Of a DNA stretch of 8,419 bases, positions 1 through 4,921 are shown piece after piece (within the stretch, counting starts at the first letter, position 1; each line of letters begins with the position of its first letter). The notes beneath the pieces are model-generated. The model had not been told where the DNA came from, did no database searches, and was given only the letters and a program-made list of their open reading frames with translations. The stretch is from positions 1 to 8,419 of the forward strand of contig CAZLGO010000074.1 of the NCBI GenBank assembly GCA_964559295.1, given 5' to 3'. Made by a program: the position numbers and the translations under genes. This stretch comes from CAZLGO01 sp964559295 (GTDB lineage: Archaea > Methanobacteriota > Methanobacteria > Methanobacteriales > Methanobacteriaceae).

Positions 1-55
1 TTTCTCCAACAATTCCTTCTTCGTTTAGGGCTGGTATAACAACCGATAATTTCAT
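1..55 (-). CDS. GT2-family glycosyltransferase, N-terminal fragment cut by window edge
   Basis: Only the first 18 codons are in the window. They read MKLSVVIPALNEEGIVGE, the usual opening beta strand and nucleotide-binding loop (VVIPALNEE) of a family 2 GT-A glycosyltransferase, which transfers a sugar from a nucleotide sugar, often to a lipid carrier or protein-bound glycan. Its ATG overlaps the stop of the upstream 31-codon stub in an ATGA arrangement, so translation is probably coupled to that stub. No donor or acceptor can be deduced from so short a piece. The identification as GT2 is secure from the motif; whether the rest of the gene is intact cannot be seen. Confidence 0.75.
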   Translation of the reverse strand, partial: MKLSVVIPALNEEGIVGE

Positions 56-147
56 CGCTTAATCTCCAATTTCTTTATATCATCCAAAAGAGCTCCAATG
101 GATTTTTCCTCATTGTATGCTGGAATCAGGAAAGTAATGTTTTTCAT
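52..147 (-). pseudogene. 31-codon stub of a GT2 glycosyltransferase (5' end only)
   Basis: The ORF begins MKNITFLIPAYNEEKSIGAL, the same first 27 codons as the GT2 gene starting at 1370, then leaves the homology and stops after four more codons (EIKR). It keeps a good ribosome binding site (AAGGAGAT just upstream) and its TGA overlaps the ATG of the next glycosyltransferase. This looks like the surviving front of a GT2 gene whose body was deleted, joining its start to the next gene. Of the seven base differences from the other copy in the first 81 bases, four are synonymous third-position changes (codons 4, 5, 6, 11), and the rest give only D/N and K/R exchanges. I infer that the two copies diverged while still under selection and that truncation came later. 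A 31-residue peptide would have no glycosyltransferase activity; it may now act only as a translated leader. Confidence 0.7.
67..147 (-). repeat. Direct repeat, copy A: first 27 codons of a GT2 gene
   Basis: This 81-bp segment matches 1290-1370 in the same orientation with seven mismatches by my hand alignment. Weaker similarity continues about 25 bp upstream of the start codon (an AGTAGAT-like string plus a G-rich ribosome binding site). The two copies bracket the truncated GT2 gene and the TumA/TumE pair. Confidence 0.85.
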
Positions 148-229
148 AATATCTCCTTATAATCTACTTGCAGCAGTTTATCATGGATACATCGCATCGT
201 AGACATATGATTCTCATTTTTGCAGCAAC

Positions 230-598
230 TTAAATTTTTAACGCCAGCGCCTCAATCTCTTTTAGAACCTCAATAAACCCTTTCTCCTTCGATTCTTCGA
301 TCCCTCCGGGAAGATGTTTATGATGAGGAAAGGTCGAAATATCATGGTGAGGTGCATTATCATATCTGAAAATTATTTTGCCATTTTTATCCATCAAATT
401 GAACCTGTATTTTGGTCTTTCTTTCCCAATGCATACATATTCCATGAATTCAAGTACATATCCATTTATGAAAAGCAGTTTGCCTCGTATCATGCCCTCG
501 TCGCTGCTGAATTCTTTGTAATCGATTTTTTTCTCTGCAATGATCTTCGTTTCCACTATTCTCTGTTCAACTTCCTTAAAGTAATCAGAGATAATCAA
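230..598 (-). CDS. tumE: TumE-family toxin (DUF6516-like) of a type II toxin-antitoxin pair
   Basis: A 122-residue protein with the signature of the TumE/DUF6516 family: an N-terminal region rich in short strands, then KIIFRYDNAPHH (residues about 74-85) and STFPHHKHLPGG (88-99). The aspartate and histidine cluster (D80, H84, H85, H92, H93, H95) is the conserved core and probably the active site, but the biochemical activity is not evident from sequence. The only start that keeps the full domain is TTG at 598. It overlaps the antitoxin stop as TTGA, so toxin synthesis probably depends on translation of the antitoxin. The next in-frame ATG (residue 36) would remove the N-terminal strand. Length and motifs look complete, with no frameshift. 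The family name is from memory of domain databases; the toxin role is inferred from the family and from the paired small gene upstream. Confidence 0.8.
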   Translation of the reverse strand: MIISDYFKEVEQRIVETKIIAEKKIDYKEFSSDEGMIRGKLLFINGYVLEFMEYVCIGKERPKYRFNLMDKNGKIIFRYDNAPHHDISTFPHHKHLPGGIEESKEKGFIEVLKEIEALALKI

Positions 599-867
599 TA
601 GGACAACACCGCCTTTATTTTGCCTATCTTCTCTTCTATCTTTTTAATACCTCTTAACAGACCCCACCATTCGAAGTAGTCCTGATCATCTCCAAGTTCG
701 CCCCGTTCAAATTTCTCCATAAATTCCTCTGAGGACATCTCATATTTCTTCTCAAAACCTTTAATTTCTTCTTTTAATAAATTTACCTTTGATTTCGATA
801 ATATAAGTTCTCTCTGGAGCGATTCTTTAACGATTGAAACCTCTTCTTTTGCCAAAGATACTTTCAT
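595..867 (-). CDS. tumA: TumA-like antitoxin, small helical partner of TumE
   Basis: A 90-residue, highly charged, mostly helical protein that directly precedes the TumE-like toxin. The first half (residues 1-45) is Lys/Glu-rich with coiled-coil spacing. The second half carries EEFMEKFERGELGDDQDYFEWWGLL (split here as EEFMEKFERGELG then DDQDYFEWWGLL), the acidic-tryptophan segment typical of small proteins encoded beside TumE. It probably binds and neutralises the toxin; no DNA-binding motif is obvious. I chose ATG at 867 over the upstream in-frame GTG at 876 because GGTGAT lies four bases upstream of the ATG and would itself contain the GTG. The gene starts 29 bases after the end of the truncated GT2 gene. 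Its stop overlaps the toxin start by four bases. Confidence 0.75.
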   Translation of the reverse strand: MKVSLAKEEVSIVKESLQRELILSKSKVNLLKEEIKGFEKKYEMSSEEFMEKFERGELGDDQDYFEWWGLLRGIKKIEEKIGKIKAVLSY

Positions 868-871
868 TCTA

Positions 872-877
872 ATCACC
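872..877 (-). promoter_or_regulatory. Shine-Dalgarno site deciding the TumA start
   Basis: GGTGAT on the minus strand, complementary to the archaeal 16S rRNA tail, ends four bases before ATG 867. It decides between that ATG and the alternative GTG at 876, which is part of the site itself. Confidence 0.65.
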
Positions 878-896
878 TTTTATTTTCTTCATGCTA

Positions 897-1370
897 TTAT
901 AAAATAATCGGCTCTCCACATCCTGTGCAAACATCTGAAACCCCCTTATGTAAAAAACTTGCAGTAAAACTTAAGATACGATTGCCAATCATATTGAATT
1001 TACTAATAGAACCATCTTCCATTTTACCCTTCAGGCGAGAACCTAAAACCACATCAGCTTTATCATCCATCAATGGTTTTATGAGTTTTTTAGCATCCCC
1101 AGGATCATAAGTATTATCTGCATCAAGCATCACAACAAAATCAGAATTAACATTTTCAAAACCTTTTTTTATTGCATGACCCTTTCCTTGTTTTATCTCA
1201 TGAATTACCTCTGCACCTGCCTTTTTTGCAATTTCAGATGTTTTATCAGATGAATTGTTATCAATCACAATAACTCTTGAAGTTGGGTACAATTTTCTTA
1301 TATTATCCAAAAGAGCTCCAATGGATTTTTCCTCATTATATGCTGGAATCAGAAATGTGATGTTTTTCAT
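897..1370 (-). pseudogene. GT2-family glycosyltransferase, truncated after the catalytic core
   Basis: Open for 157 codons and clearly GT2 (dolichol-phosphate mannosyltransferase/DPM1-like): IPAYNEE near residue 9, VIDNNSSDKT at 36-44, QGKGHAIKKG at 61-70, the DAD metal-binding motif at 83-85 and LGSR at 109-112. At DVCTG (146-150) relatives continue with a tryptophan-containing segment (usually W-G-F or similar) and 70 or more further residues. Here the frame runs into CGEPIIL and stops. Reading one base out of frame restores a Trp straight after TG, followed by about ten residues and a stop, so a one-base deletion plus loss of the 3' end fits. The start has a G-rich ribosome binding site (GGGGAG). 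The DXD motif is present but the acceptor side is missing, so activity is doubtful. The TumA/TumE pair begins 29 bases downstream. Confidence 0.75.
1290..1370 (-). repeat. Direct repeat, copy B: first 27 codons of a GT2 gene
   Basis: Partner of the segment at 67-147, same orientation, seven mismatches in 81 bp. Here the coding sequence continues into the truncated GT2 gene, so this copy is the less reduced one. Confidence 0.85.
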
Positions 1371-1433
1371 ATGCGACTCCCCACTTATCTACTGGGCTAC
1401 CTCTGTGACTTAAGTTATTTATTGGGAATATGA

Positions 1434-1562
1434 TCACAACCTACCTTTATGTATTTTCCATACCCTCGAGTTTTTCTCAAACCAAATTTCATCCAAAGAA
1501 CTGGATTTCATTTTAAAGTATCTAATAACTGGGGAAACTCTTATAAAAGCCCTTTGAATCAT
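1434..1562 (-). CDS. Possible 42-residue ORF or gene fragment, unidentified
   Basis: An ATG-started ORF of 42 codons begins MIQRAFIRVSPVIRYFKMKS and ends KNSRVWKIHKGRL. It lies between the DUF2283 remnant (28 bases downstream of that stop) and the GT2 gene. Its composition looks protein-like (SSLDEIWFEKNS segment) and it sits in the same direction as its neighbours, but there is no convincing ribosome binding site and I do not recognise a family. In a region full of gene fragments it may be the front of a lost gene. Chance cannot be excluded at this length. Confidence 0.25.
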   Translation of the reverse strand: MIQRAFIRVSPVIRYFKMKSSSLDEIWFEKNSRVWKIHKGRL

Positions 1563-1590
1563 TTTAACGTCTTCACAACTCTTTCACGAG

Positions 1591-1816
1591 CTACGCTATA
1601 TTTTCATTAACTTCAACCATTTCCGATTTTTTAGATGATATCGCTACTTTATTGAGTGATGTTATAAAATCGCTGGCATCTAATATCTCTATCAGGATAG
1701 GTTTATCTTCCTTTGTGAAATGGACTATTATGCCATCCATTTGCTCAGCGTGCTCTATTTTCCCTTCCAAGCTGCATCATCAGTATATCTACCTCCCGAT
1801 CATAGCTAATTTTCAT
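1591..1816 (-). pseudogene. DUF2283-family small protein, broken by a frameshift
   Basis: ATG at 1816 follows AGGAGAG and opens MKISYDREVDILMMQLG, the hallmark start of DUF2283 proteins, small proteins often encoded next to DUF4258 genes in archaea and cyanobacteria and suspected to be the antitoxin-like half of a pair. After the LG the frame reaches TGA in seven codons. Moving one base restores the expected continuation EGKIEHAEQMDGIIVHF and then ILIEILDASDFITSLNKVAI, ending at TAG 1593-1591. The shift lies in the purine-rich string at about 1762-1771. Apart from this single event all family landmarks are present (about 74 residues), so the break is recent or is a sequence error. Function in the family is not established; the pairing with the DUF4258 remnant upstream is visible in the overlap of the two genes. 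Confidence 0.75.
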
Positions 1817-2080
1817 GCCTTTCTCTCCTTGCAGGATATAAAGTGATTATTAACATGTCTTTTTTTCTTTCTCAAATATAACCCTTAGCATAAGCTGCTT
1901 TGAAATTGATTTTTGAGCTATCTTTCTACCTTTCTTTTCCTAAATTGTACTTTCAGCATTTTTAATGACATCAACTACCTCTTCCTCTTTTACTTCAAAT
2001 CCCAAGATTTCGTATACTCTCTTTTCTGCTCCTCCTTTTACCCATGGATAAACAGCATCATAAATAAATGTTATTTTCAT
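1806..2080 (-). pseudogene. Chimeric remnant: GT4 glycosyltransferase start joined to a DUF4258 gene
   Basis: ATG at 2080, with AGGAGGAG upstream, starts MKITFIYDAVYPWVKGGAEK, the unmistakable N terminus of a GT4 glycosyltransferase (first strand plus the GG loop). After about residue 25 the sequence is no longer GT4: GFEVKEEEVVDVIKNAEST, then an in-frame TAG (1942-1940), then EKKGRKIAQKSISKQLMLRV with IFEK following. A one-base shift in a 7-base A run (1860-1866) then gives DMLIITLYPARRERHEN and TAG at 1806. The later parts match the C-terminal two thirds of DUF4258, a small RelE/BrnT-like fold seen beside DUF2283. The end overlaps the DUF2283 start by 11 bases, the normal arrangement of this pair. 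There are thus three lesions: replaced front, premature stop, frameshift. The GT4 and DUF4258 calls rest on motif recognition; the exact fusion point near residue 25 is inferred. Confidence 0.65.
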
Positions 2081-2205
2081 TGTTCTCTCCTCCTGGTCAT
2101 TGAAAATAAAAAAGCAAAAAGAAGCATAGAAACAATCCCAAATCCACTTAAAATTCCATCGTATGTATTAAAACCTGCTTTAAGTTCTGTGTAGGTTATT
2201 TTAAT
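2077..2205 (-). pseudogene. C-terminal membrane anchor of an unidentified protein, cut by the IS630 remnant
   Basis: The minus-strand frame ending at TGA 2079-2077 encodes a soluble stretch (ITYTELKAGFNTYDG), one hydrophobic helix (ILSGFGIVSMLLFAFLF) and a positively charged end, TRRREQ. This is the pattern of a membrane protein whose C terminus stays in the cytoplasm. Its stop overlaps the next ATG as ATGA. The open frame extends formally to a TTG at 2268, but beyond about 2205 the opposite strand clearly encodes transposase, so the native gene must stop there. A protein from a glycosylation or flippase locus is plausible from the neighbouring GT fragments, but I cannot name the family. Confidence 0.45.
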
Positions 2206-2732
2206 AAGAAAGCCAACAACTTCGGATTCTGTGCTCTTAATGGCAAGAGTATCCTTGAATCCAAACAAAATTCGAAAAAAGAAGCTGTATGTGAGTTTTA
2301 CACTAAGATCAGAGACGAGAACCCAGAGAAAAAGATCATGGTTGTACTGGATGATTTCAGCTCACACTGCACCGCAGATACAAAAAACACGCCCTTAAAC
2401 TGAGAATAGACCTTGTGTTTCTTCCACCATATTCTCCCGATTTGAATCCCATCGAATTCGTATGGAAAAGCATAAAAAGGACATCACGTTATTTGATCAA
2501 GTCTGAAGAGATTATAAAGGATTTAATCCGAGAATCCTTCGAAGTTCTCCAAAGGTCTGTCATTCGCAAAAACCTGGATCAATTCCTAAACAATACAAAG
2601 TTAAAAAACTTTAAGATTAACTATATAACGATCTATGCTGATCCATCCAATAAATATCTTTTCCAGCCAAGAAGTTATCTAATAGTTCCTGGAACTCTTT
2701 TTTGGTTGCATTTGTATAGCAATTCCACATAA
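2206..2732 (+). mobile_element. IS630-family transposase remnant, 5'-truncated and frameshifted
   Basis: The plus strand encodes FGFCALNGKSILES, NSKKEAVCEFYTKIRDENP, KKIMVVLDDFSSH and, after a one-base shift, LKLRIDLVFLPPYSPDLNP followed by IEFVWKSIKR. These are the second half of the IS630 DDE domain: the second catalytic Asp in VVLDD and the Glu in LNPIE. The helix-turn-helix domain and first catalytic Asp are missing. The shift falls in a run of six A (2382-2387); seven would restore the frame. The first frame otherwise stops at 2401-2403. The second frame runs to 2732, but the tail after about 2625 (YADPSNKYLF onward) is not typical and may be flanking DNA. I could not find terminal inverted repeats by eye. 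The element is dead; its left edge truncates the membrane-anchor gene. Confidence 0.8.
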
Positions 2733-2900
2733 AATATTCGTTTTCTGTTTTCTCTTATATAAAAGAGGTTTATTTCTCCAATTCCATATTTATCACTCTT
2801 TGAATCCTCTTTAATATTTCAAAGAACCTATGTTCTGTTTTTTCAAAATCTTTTAAATTTCAATCTTTCTTTGGCTTTCCATTTAATCCCTATCAATATA

Positions 2901-2908
2901 TTTATATG
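2901..2908 (+). promoter_or_regulatory. TATA box for the thioredoxin-ccdA operon, leaderless start likely
   Basis: TTTATATG matches the archaeal TATA consensus and is centred about 24 bases before the ATG at 2928. That places the expected transcription start at or within a few bases of the A of the start codon. No Shine-Dalgarno sequence lies between box and ATG, so the first gene is probably translated from a leaderless mRNA, whereas the following genes have ribosome binding sites. Confidence 0.6.
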
Positions 2909-2927
2909 AAAGATAAAAATTAAAGTC

Positions 2928-3356
2928 ATGCGAAAAATACCTATAATTGTTGGAATCTTAGTATTGTTTTTAGCTGTGATAATAGCATCAGGGTGTACAC
3001 AAGATAAAAAAACAAGCCAGAATCAATTATCAAGCTTGAACCAAAACTCTGATTTGAATGCAGCGCTCGAAGAGGCTAAAAAAACTAACAAACCAATATT
3101 GATCGATTTTTATGCATCATGGTGTCCTGCATGCCAAGCTCTTGATGAGGATACCCTCTCAGATCCCAGAGTTCAAGAGAAACTCAGAGAAAGTTATGTC
3201 TTTGTGAAGATCGACATAGACCAAGATCCCAATCTCGCCTCACAATTCAAAATTTATGGTGTTCCAACTCTGGTGTTTTTAGATACCAATGGACAAGAAA
3301 CAAAAAGGCGCGAGGGATACGTAACGCCTGATGAACTTTTACTTTTACTAACTTAA
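2928..3356 (+). CDS. Thioredoxin-fold lipoprotein (extracytoplasmic thiol-disulfide protein)
   Basis: A 142-residue protein. Residues 1-22 form a basic-hydrophobic signal ending in ASG-C23, a lipobox, so the mature protein is probably lipid-anchored on the outer face of the membrane. A Ser/Asn/Gln-rich linker (24-45) leads into a thioredoxin domain: ILIDFYASWCPAC (57-69) with the redox pair C66/C69, the VKIDIDQDP strand (93-101) and the cis-proline loop GVPT (P113). The CPAC active site and the KPILIDFYASWC lead-in resemble DsbD-gamma/thioredoxin-like reductases rather than oxidising DsbA. It lies 11 bases upstream of ccdA, and a CcdA protein is the expected electron source. It would reduce disulfides in exported proteins or apocytochromes; the substrate is unknown. 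The domain is complete, though the last helix is short. Confidence 0.9.
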   Translation: MRKIPIIVGILVLFLAVIIASGCTQDKKTSQNQLSSLNQNSDLNAALEEAKKTNKPILIDFYASWCPACQALDEDTLSDPRVQEKLRESYVFVKIDIDQDPNLASQFKIYGVPTLVFLDTNGQETKRREGYVTPDELLLLLT

Positions 3357-3367
3357 GAAGGGTTAAA

Positions 3368-3979
3368 ATGGAGACAGGGTTTTTAATTTCATTTTTGGCT
3401 GGGGTGGCTTCTGTAATCTCACCGTGTGTTCTACCTCTTATTCCCATCGTTGTTGGACACTCGCTTTTAAGAAAAAAGACATCGGAGATTTTATCTTTTG
3501 TGTCAGGATTTTTTTTGATCTTCATGCTGATAATTTTATTTACGGTCCTTTTTACAGCTGCAATTAATTATTATCTTTTTTATTTTAGAGTGACTGCCTC
3601 TTTGCTTATAATTACAATTGGTATTTTCCTTATAGTTGATAAAAATATTTTTAAGTTTTCATACGTGCCAAACTACAAAAGCAATGTTTTTGGATCATTT
3701 TTGATGGGATTTTTAACATGTTTAGCCTGGTCTTCTTGTTATGGACCATATCTTGTAGCACTTATTGTATATAACGCATCTTCGGGAAGTTCGGTATACG
3801 GTGCCCTTAATTTAGCATTGTTTACAGGAGGATTCTCATTTACTATATTTTTCATGGCTTTTATAATATCTAAGGCGAATTTGGATAGATTAATTAAGGT
3901 TTCAAAATGGATAAGAATATTATCAGGATTTATAATTTGTATTGCAGGATTTTATATGCTTTTTAGACTTTTAGGGTGA
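3368..3979 (+). CDS. ccdA: CcdA-type cytochrome c biogenesis / thiol-electron transporter
   Basis: A 203-residue polytopic membrane protein with six predicted helices. The two family cysteine motifs are present: SPCVLPLIP at residues 18-26 (C20, helix 1) and SSCYGPYLVA at 122-131 (C124, helix 4, in place of the common PCxGP). These form the redox pair that carries electrons from cytoplasmic thioredoxin to an extracytoplasmic partner. A further Cys, C118, lies near the second motif. The length is normal for stand-alone CcdA. The start follows AAGAAGGG. Next to the lipoprotein thioredoxin, it makes a two-component version of DsbD. The T8 run at 3509-3516 is in frame, so the gene is not affected by homopolymer errors. 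It may serve cytochrome c maturation, but no haem-handling gene is in the window. Confidence 0.88.
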   Translation: METGFLISFLAGVASVISPCVLPLIPIVVGHSLLRKKTSEILSFVSGFFLIFMLIILFTVLFTAAINYYLFYFRVTASLLIITIGIFLIVDKNIFKFSYVPNYKSNVFGSFLMGFLTCLAWSSCYGPYLVALIVYNASSGSSVYGALNLALFTGGFSFTIFFMAFIISKANLDRLIKVSKWIRILSGFIICIAGFYMLFRLLG

Positions 3980-3983
3980 TCTT

Positions 3984-4835
3984 ATGAAGGTAGGCTTTTT
4001 AGGATTTGGGGAAGTTGCATCAACGCTGTCTGCTGGACTTTTAGATAAAGGAGTTGCTGTTTACACTTGTGTTGAGGGAAGAAGCTCAAAAACAAAACAG
4101 CTTGCAGAGAAAGTGGGTGTAGATTTATGTGAAACTAATATAGAGGTTGCAAAGATCTCTGATATCCTAATTTCAGCTGTTGTTCCCTCTTCTGCTATCA
4201 ATGTTGCTTGTGAGGTTGGAAAACATTGTAGAGGTGTTTATGTAGATATAAACAATGTCTCTCCTTCAACTGTAGTGAAAGCGCTTAGTTTTATAAAAAA
4301 CAAAAAAACCGTGGATGCGTCTATAATAGGCACCGTGAGGAAAAAAGGGTTAAAGGTTCCTATCATCGCCTCTGGAACTGGTGCAGATTATTTTGCGAGA
4401 CTTAACAGGTATGGAATGAACATAAGCGTAATTGGAAATGAGGCGGGACAGGCATCGTCCATCAAAATGCTTCGAAGCTCATTTACAAAGGGAGTTTCAG
4501 CCCTGCTTTTTGAATTATTGTATTCTGCTTATCGCATAGGCATTGATGAACTGGTTCTTGAATATATTGCCAAGACCGAATGCCCTAGTTTTAGAGAATC
4601 TGCCATATCTCGCATAATAAGCAGTGCATTGCATGCAAAGAGACGTTCTGAAGAGATGGAAGAAGTCGTAAAGATGATATCTGAGCATAGAGATCCTATA
4701 ATGAGCAAAGCAACTTCTGAATTTTTCAAGTTGCTTTATGAAAAGATAAATCGGCTTGATAAAAGACCAGAAAATTATAAAGAGATCTTTTGCATCATCG
4801 AGGGTGAACATGACGATGCCAGAATATCTTTTTGA
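3984..4835 (+). CDS. NAD(P)-binding dehydrogenase of the 6-phosphogluconate/beta-hydroxyacid dehydrogenase type with DUF1932
   Basis: A 283-residue protein. A Rossmann domain opens with VGFLGFGEVAS (G7, G9, A12, a GxGxxA variant), followed by ILISAVVPSSA (61-71) and VYVDINNVSPST (85-96), which aligns with the substrate-binding DxSxxSP loop of beta-hydroxyacid dehydrogenases. The segment AGQASSIKMLRSS (155-166) carries K161 at the place of the catalytic lysine. The C-terminal helical half (about 190-265) is like DUF1932. The substrate is unknown; a 2-hydroxyacid or sugar-acid oxidoreductase is likely. The ATG follows GGGTGAT (3974-3980), which also contains the ccdA stop codon, so expression is coupled. 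The final residues DARISF and the stop are encoded inside a 24-bp repeat of the phosphatase start region, so the natural C terminus may have been altered. Confidence 0.8.
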   Translation: MKVGFLGFGEVASTLSAGLLDKGVAVYTCVEGRSSKTKQLAEKVGVDLCETNIEVAKISDILISAVVPSSAINVACEVGKHCRGVYVDINNVSPSTVVKALSFIKNKKTVDASIIGTVRKKGLKVPIIASGTGADYFARLNRYGMNISVIGNEAGQASSIKMLRSSFTKGVSALLFELLYSAYRIGIDELVLEYIAKTECPSFRESAISRIISSALHAKRRSEEMEEVVKMISEHRDPIMSKATSEFFKLLYEKINRLDKRPENYKEIFCIIEGEHDDARISF

Positions 4836-4838
4836 TCA
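4815..4838 (+). repeat. 24-bp direct repeat, copy 1 (dehydrogenase 3' end / decoy start)
   Basis: Identical to 4922-4945 except one base (G/A at the tenth coding position area, GAA versus AAA). In one frame it encodes DARISF plus stop of the dehydrogenase; in another it encodes the first seven codons and part of the eighth of the phosphatase-like leader. The copies are separated by 83 bp. Confidence 0.85.
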
Positions 4839-4884
4839 ACTTTTAGAAAAAGGTTGTCAAAAATTTAGTTCGATCCTTTTTTGA
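4816..4884 (+). pseudogene. 22-codon leader ORF: duplicated start of the phosphatase gene
   Basis: ATG at 4816, eight bases after GGTGA (4803-4807), opens MPEYLFDQ, nearly the same as MPKYLFDH at the start of the real phosphatase at 4923. It then diverges (LLEKGCQKFSSILF) and stops at 4884. It overlaps the end of the dehydrogenase in another frame. It looks like the former start of the phosphatase gene, displaced when the start region was duplicated. It could still be translated and influence the downstream gene, but that is inference. Confidence 0.5.
4829..4863 (+). other. Imperfect inverted repeat, possible RNA hairpin
   Basis: The left arm TTTTTGATCAACTTTT and right arm AAAAAGGTTGTCAAAAA pair with one bulged and one mismatched position around a three-base AGA loop. 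It spans the dehydrogenase stop. It could be a 3'-end stabiliser, an attenuator ahead of the phosphatase, or a by-product of the insertion that created the 24-bp repeats. It is AT-rich, so its stability is modest. Confidence 0.4.
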
Positions 4885-4893
4885 TCGATCAAA
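4880..4893. other. Perfect 14-bp palindrome TTTGATCGATCAAA
   Basis: A perfect dyad in the 83-bp segment between the two phosphatase-start copies, 43 bp upstream of the real start codon. It has the symmetry of a homodimeric regulator site and may be an operator for the phosphatase, but no regulator gene is present in the window. GATC occurs repeatedly in this segment. Confidence 0.4.
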
Positions 4894-4908
4894 TCTTTTT
4901 AGAGGTTT

Positions 4909-4913
4909 GGAGG
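4909..4913 (+). promoter_or_regulatory. Shine-Dalgarno site deciding the phosphatase start
   Basis: GGAGG ends nine bases before ATG 4923. It favours that ATG over the in-frame TTG at 4881, which has no such site and would add 14 residues (IDQIFLEVWRTDK) not expected in the family. Confidence 0.65.
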
Positions 4914-4921
4914 ACAGATAA

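Noticed and set aside
314..601. 95-codon plus-strand ORF
   Set aside because: It lies antisense to the TumE-like toxin, which has clear family motifs and fits its antitoxin partner.
1652..2194. Plus-strand ORFs at 1652-1846 and 1913-2194
   Set aside because: They are antisense to the DUF2283 and DUF4258/GT4 remnants, whose minus-strand motifs are recognisable.
2206..2268. Extension of the minus-strand membrane-anchor frame to a TTG at 2268
   Set aside because: The plus strand here matches the IS630 transposase (FGFCALNG...), so the open minus frame is a shadow.
2617..2752. Minus-strand frame containing EFQELLDNFLAGKDIYWMDQ, about 45 codons
   Set aside because: It looks protein-like, but I recognise no family and it has no ribosome binding site. 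It overlaps the atypical transposase tail; it may be a fragment of the pre-insertion sequence.
3247..3525. 92-codon minus-strand ORF
   Set aside because: Antisense to the end of the thioredoxin lipoprotein and the start of ccdA, both well supported.
4515..4811. Minus-strand ORFs of 98 and 66 codons
   Set aside because: Antisense to the DUF1932 dehydrogenase.
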